DNA from: Candidatus Nitrosopumilus sp.
GTDB taxonomy: Archaea; Thermoproteota; Nitrososphaeria; Nitrososphaerales; Nitrosopumilaceae
DNA length: 6,087 nt
Direction: 5' to 3'
Assembly (NCBI GenBank): GCA_029863665.1
Contig: JAOTUX010000068.1
Span: 1 to 6,087, forward strand
Below the pieces are notes generated by a model, which saw only the letters and a program-made list of their open reading frames with translations, was not told the DNA's origin and ran no database searches. A program made the position numbers and the translations under genes. Positions 5,362 through 6,087 of this stretch are shown in pieces. The number at the start of each line of letters is the position of its first letter. Position 1 is the first letter of the stretch.

Positions 5362-5916
5362 ATGAGTTACGATAAAGAATTTTGGGATAAATACACCGAA
5401 GGAAATGAAACAAGGTACAATGAAGAATTTTCAAAATTTACAAGAGATTTAGCTATATCCTTGCGCTGTACAAGTATACTTGAGATTGGGTGTGGAACTG
5501 GGATTGATTTGAGGTTATTTCCAGATACATTTCAAATTTATGGAATTGATCTAAATGATAATGCATTAGACATAGCAAAAGAAAAATTATCTATTGGGAA
5601 TTTTAGGAAAGGAACTATAACAGATTTACCATATGAGGATTCTTCGATAGACTTTGTTTTTACACATCAATTATTAAATTATTTAGATGAAGAGACATTA
5701 GAAAAAGGAGTTGCAGAAATGCACAGAGTTGCTGGAAGATACATTATGAATTGTGAAAAGTTTGAAGAAACAGAAAAACAGATTGATGAAAATCACAAAT
5801 ATCGTAACATGTACAAGAGATGGATGAATTACAAGGTAAGAATTGTAAGCAATGTAGACATGCATGAAGAAATAGACCCAGATAAAAGTCGGTTCACATT
5901 ATTAAGAAAAATGTAA
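5362..5916 (+). CDS. Class I SAM-dependent methyltransferase, substrate unknown
   Basis: A 184-aa Rossmann-fold methyltransferase, shorter than most (about 200-260), with one catalytic domain. Motif I is ILEIGCGTGIDL (39-50), the E/DxGxGxG SAM loop. GIDLND (61-66) has the acidic residue at the end of strand 2 that binds the ribose. ITDLPYEDSSIDFVF (86-100) matches motifs II/III of the Methyltransf_11/25 type. LLNYLDEETLEKGVAEMHRV (104-123) follows in the usual helix position. The N-terminus EFWDKYTEGNETRYNEEF (6-23) and the overall layout recall the methylases found in pseudaminic-acid loci (TIGR03587-like), from memory and untested. The C-terminal third (132-184) is charged and likely forms a substrate cap. 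No SAM-substrate partner is adjacent. The start has only a weak TATA candidate (CAAATAC, 5335-5341). Downstream it converges with a minus-strand gene. Confidence 0.85.
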   Translation: MSYDKEFWDKYTEGNETRYNEEFSKFTRDLAISLRCTSILEIGCGTGIDLRLFPDTFQIYGIDLNDNALDIAKEKLSIGNFRKGTITDLPYEDSSIDFVFTHQLLNYLDEETLEKGVAEMHRVAGRYIMNCEKFEETEKQIDENHKYRNMYKRWMNYKVRIVSNVDMHEEIDPDKSRFTLLRKM

Positions 5917-5918
5917 TT

Positions 5919-5933
5919 ATAAAAAAATTTTAT
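5919..5933. terminator. AT-rich inverted repeat, probable bidirectional terminator between convergent genes
   Basis: ATAAAAAAATTTTAT has ATAAAA and TTTTAT arms and lies 3 nt after the methyltransferase stop. It supplies T-runs to transcripts from both directions. A 16-bp palindrome follows at 5944-5959. The gap between the two stop codons is only 32 nt, so little else can be accommodated there. Confidence 0.45.
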
Positions 5934-5943
5934 ATTTAGAGAA

Positions 5944-5959
5944 TCAAATTATAATTTGA
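5944..5959. repeat. 16-bp perfect palindrome over the stop codon of the right-edge gene
   Basis: TCAAATTATAATTTGA is its own reverse complement and includes the minus-strand stop codon at 5949-5951. In RNA it could form a 5-bp hairpin at the 3' end of both convergent transcripts, or bind a dimeric factor in DNA. Because the minus strand encodes KL-stop here, codon constraint only partly explains it. Confidence 0.4.
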
Positions 5960-6087
5960 GCTTATAATATTCCCAATTGTATCCATTAGGGTTCTCTGGA
6001 TTTGCAATCTTTGAGTTTCCATACACTCGTCCTAAAACGAGATTCTTCCCATCACTTCGTACATGAATTACACCTTGAATGGCTTTT
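5949..6087 (-). CDS. C-terminal 45 codons of an unidentified protein
   Basis: An open frame enters from the right edge and stops with TAA at 5949-5951. The translation starts KAIQGVIHVRSDGKN and ends NPNGYNWEYYKLKL. It reads like real protein: an amphipathic beta-like start, then LVLGRVYGNSKIANPENP. The other two minus frames are quickly closed by stops. A C-terminus of this size allows no family call. It is convergent with the methyltransferase gene and shares its short terminator region. The start codon lies beyond the window. Confidence 0.65.
   Translation of the reverse strand, partial: KAIQGVIHVRSDGKNLVLGRVYGNSKIANPENPNGYNWEYYKLKL

Noticed and set aside
1..6087. CRISPR array, insertion sequence or integrated element
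   Set aside because: No regularly spaced direct repeats, transposase or integrase reading, or att-like duplication next to the tRNA-Val gene is visible.

Overview
The window looks like chromosomal DNA from an ammonia-oxidising archaeon of the Nitrosopumilus type (Nitrososphaerota, formerly Thaumarchaeota). The evidence is the AT-rich composition, short intergenic gaps, and archaeal TATA-like boxes about 25-31 nt before start codons, with little room for leaders or Shine-Dalgarno sites. The tRNA gene has no encoded CCA, and its terminator is a simple T-run. The protein set (archaeal-type aspartate kinase and branched-chain aminotransferase, MurG-like glycosyltransferase, tiny zinc-ligand and two-helix membrane proteins) also fits. 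The species assignment is inference.

Layout from left to right: (1) 1-1022, minus: an SLC13/DASS-type Na+/anion symporter, cut by the window edge and carrying an apparent one-base frameshift in a five-C run at 15-19. (2) 1123-1197, minus: tRNA-Val(UAC) with its own TATA box and a T7 terminator. (3) 1278-2294, plus: a MurG/UGT-like (GT28-type) glycosyltransferase. (4) 2338-3753, plus: aspartate kinase with C-terminal ACT domains. (5) 3754-3901: an unusually GC-rich intergenic element with inverted and direct repeats, a candidate structured RNA. (6) 3902-4123, minus: a small two-helix membrane protein, divergent from (7) 4206-5120, plus: branched-chain aminotransferase (ilvE). (8) 5162-5323, plus: a 53-residue Cys/His-rich, probably zinc-binding protein. 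(9) 5362-5916, plus: a class I SAM-dependent methyltransferase. (10) 5949-6087, minus: the C-terminal 45 codons of an unidentified protein, convergent with the methyltransferase.

Two genes belong to amino-acid synthesis. Aspartate kinase opens the aspartate family (Lys/Thr/Met and, through threonine, Ile), and IlvE performs the last step of Ile/Val/Leu synthesis. Most genes appear to have individual promoters instead of forming one long operon. There is no gene-free stretch longer than 300 bases; the longest is the 148-nt gap at 3754-3901, which is also the least explained part. I see no insertion sequence, CRISPR array, integrase or phage gene. The best candidates for something undescribed are the 3761-3870 element and the two tiny proteins flanking ilvE.
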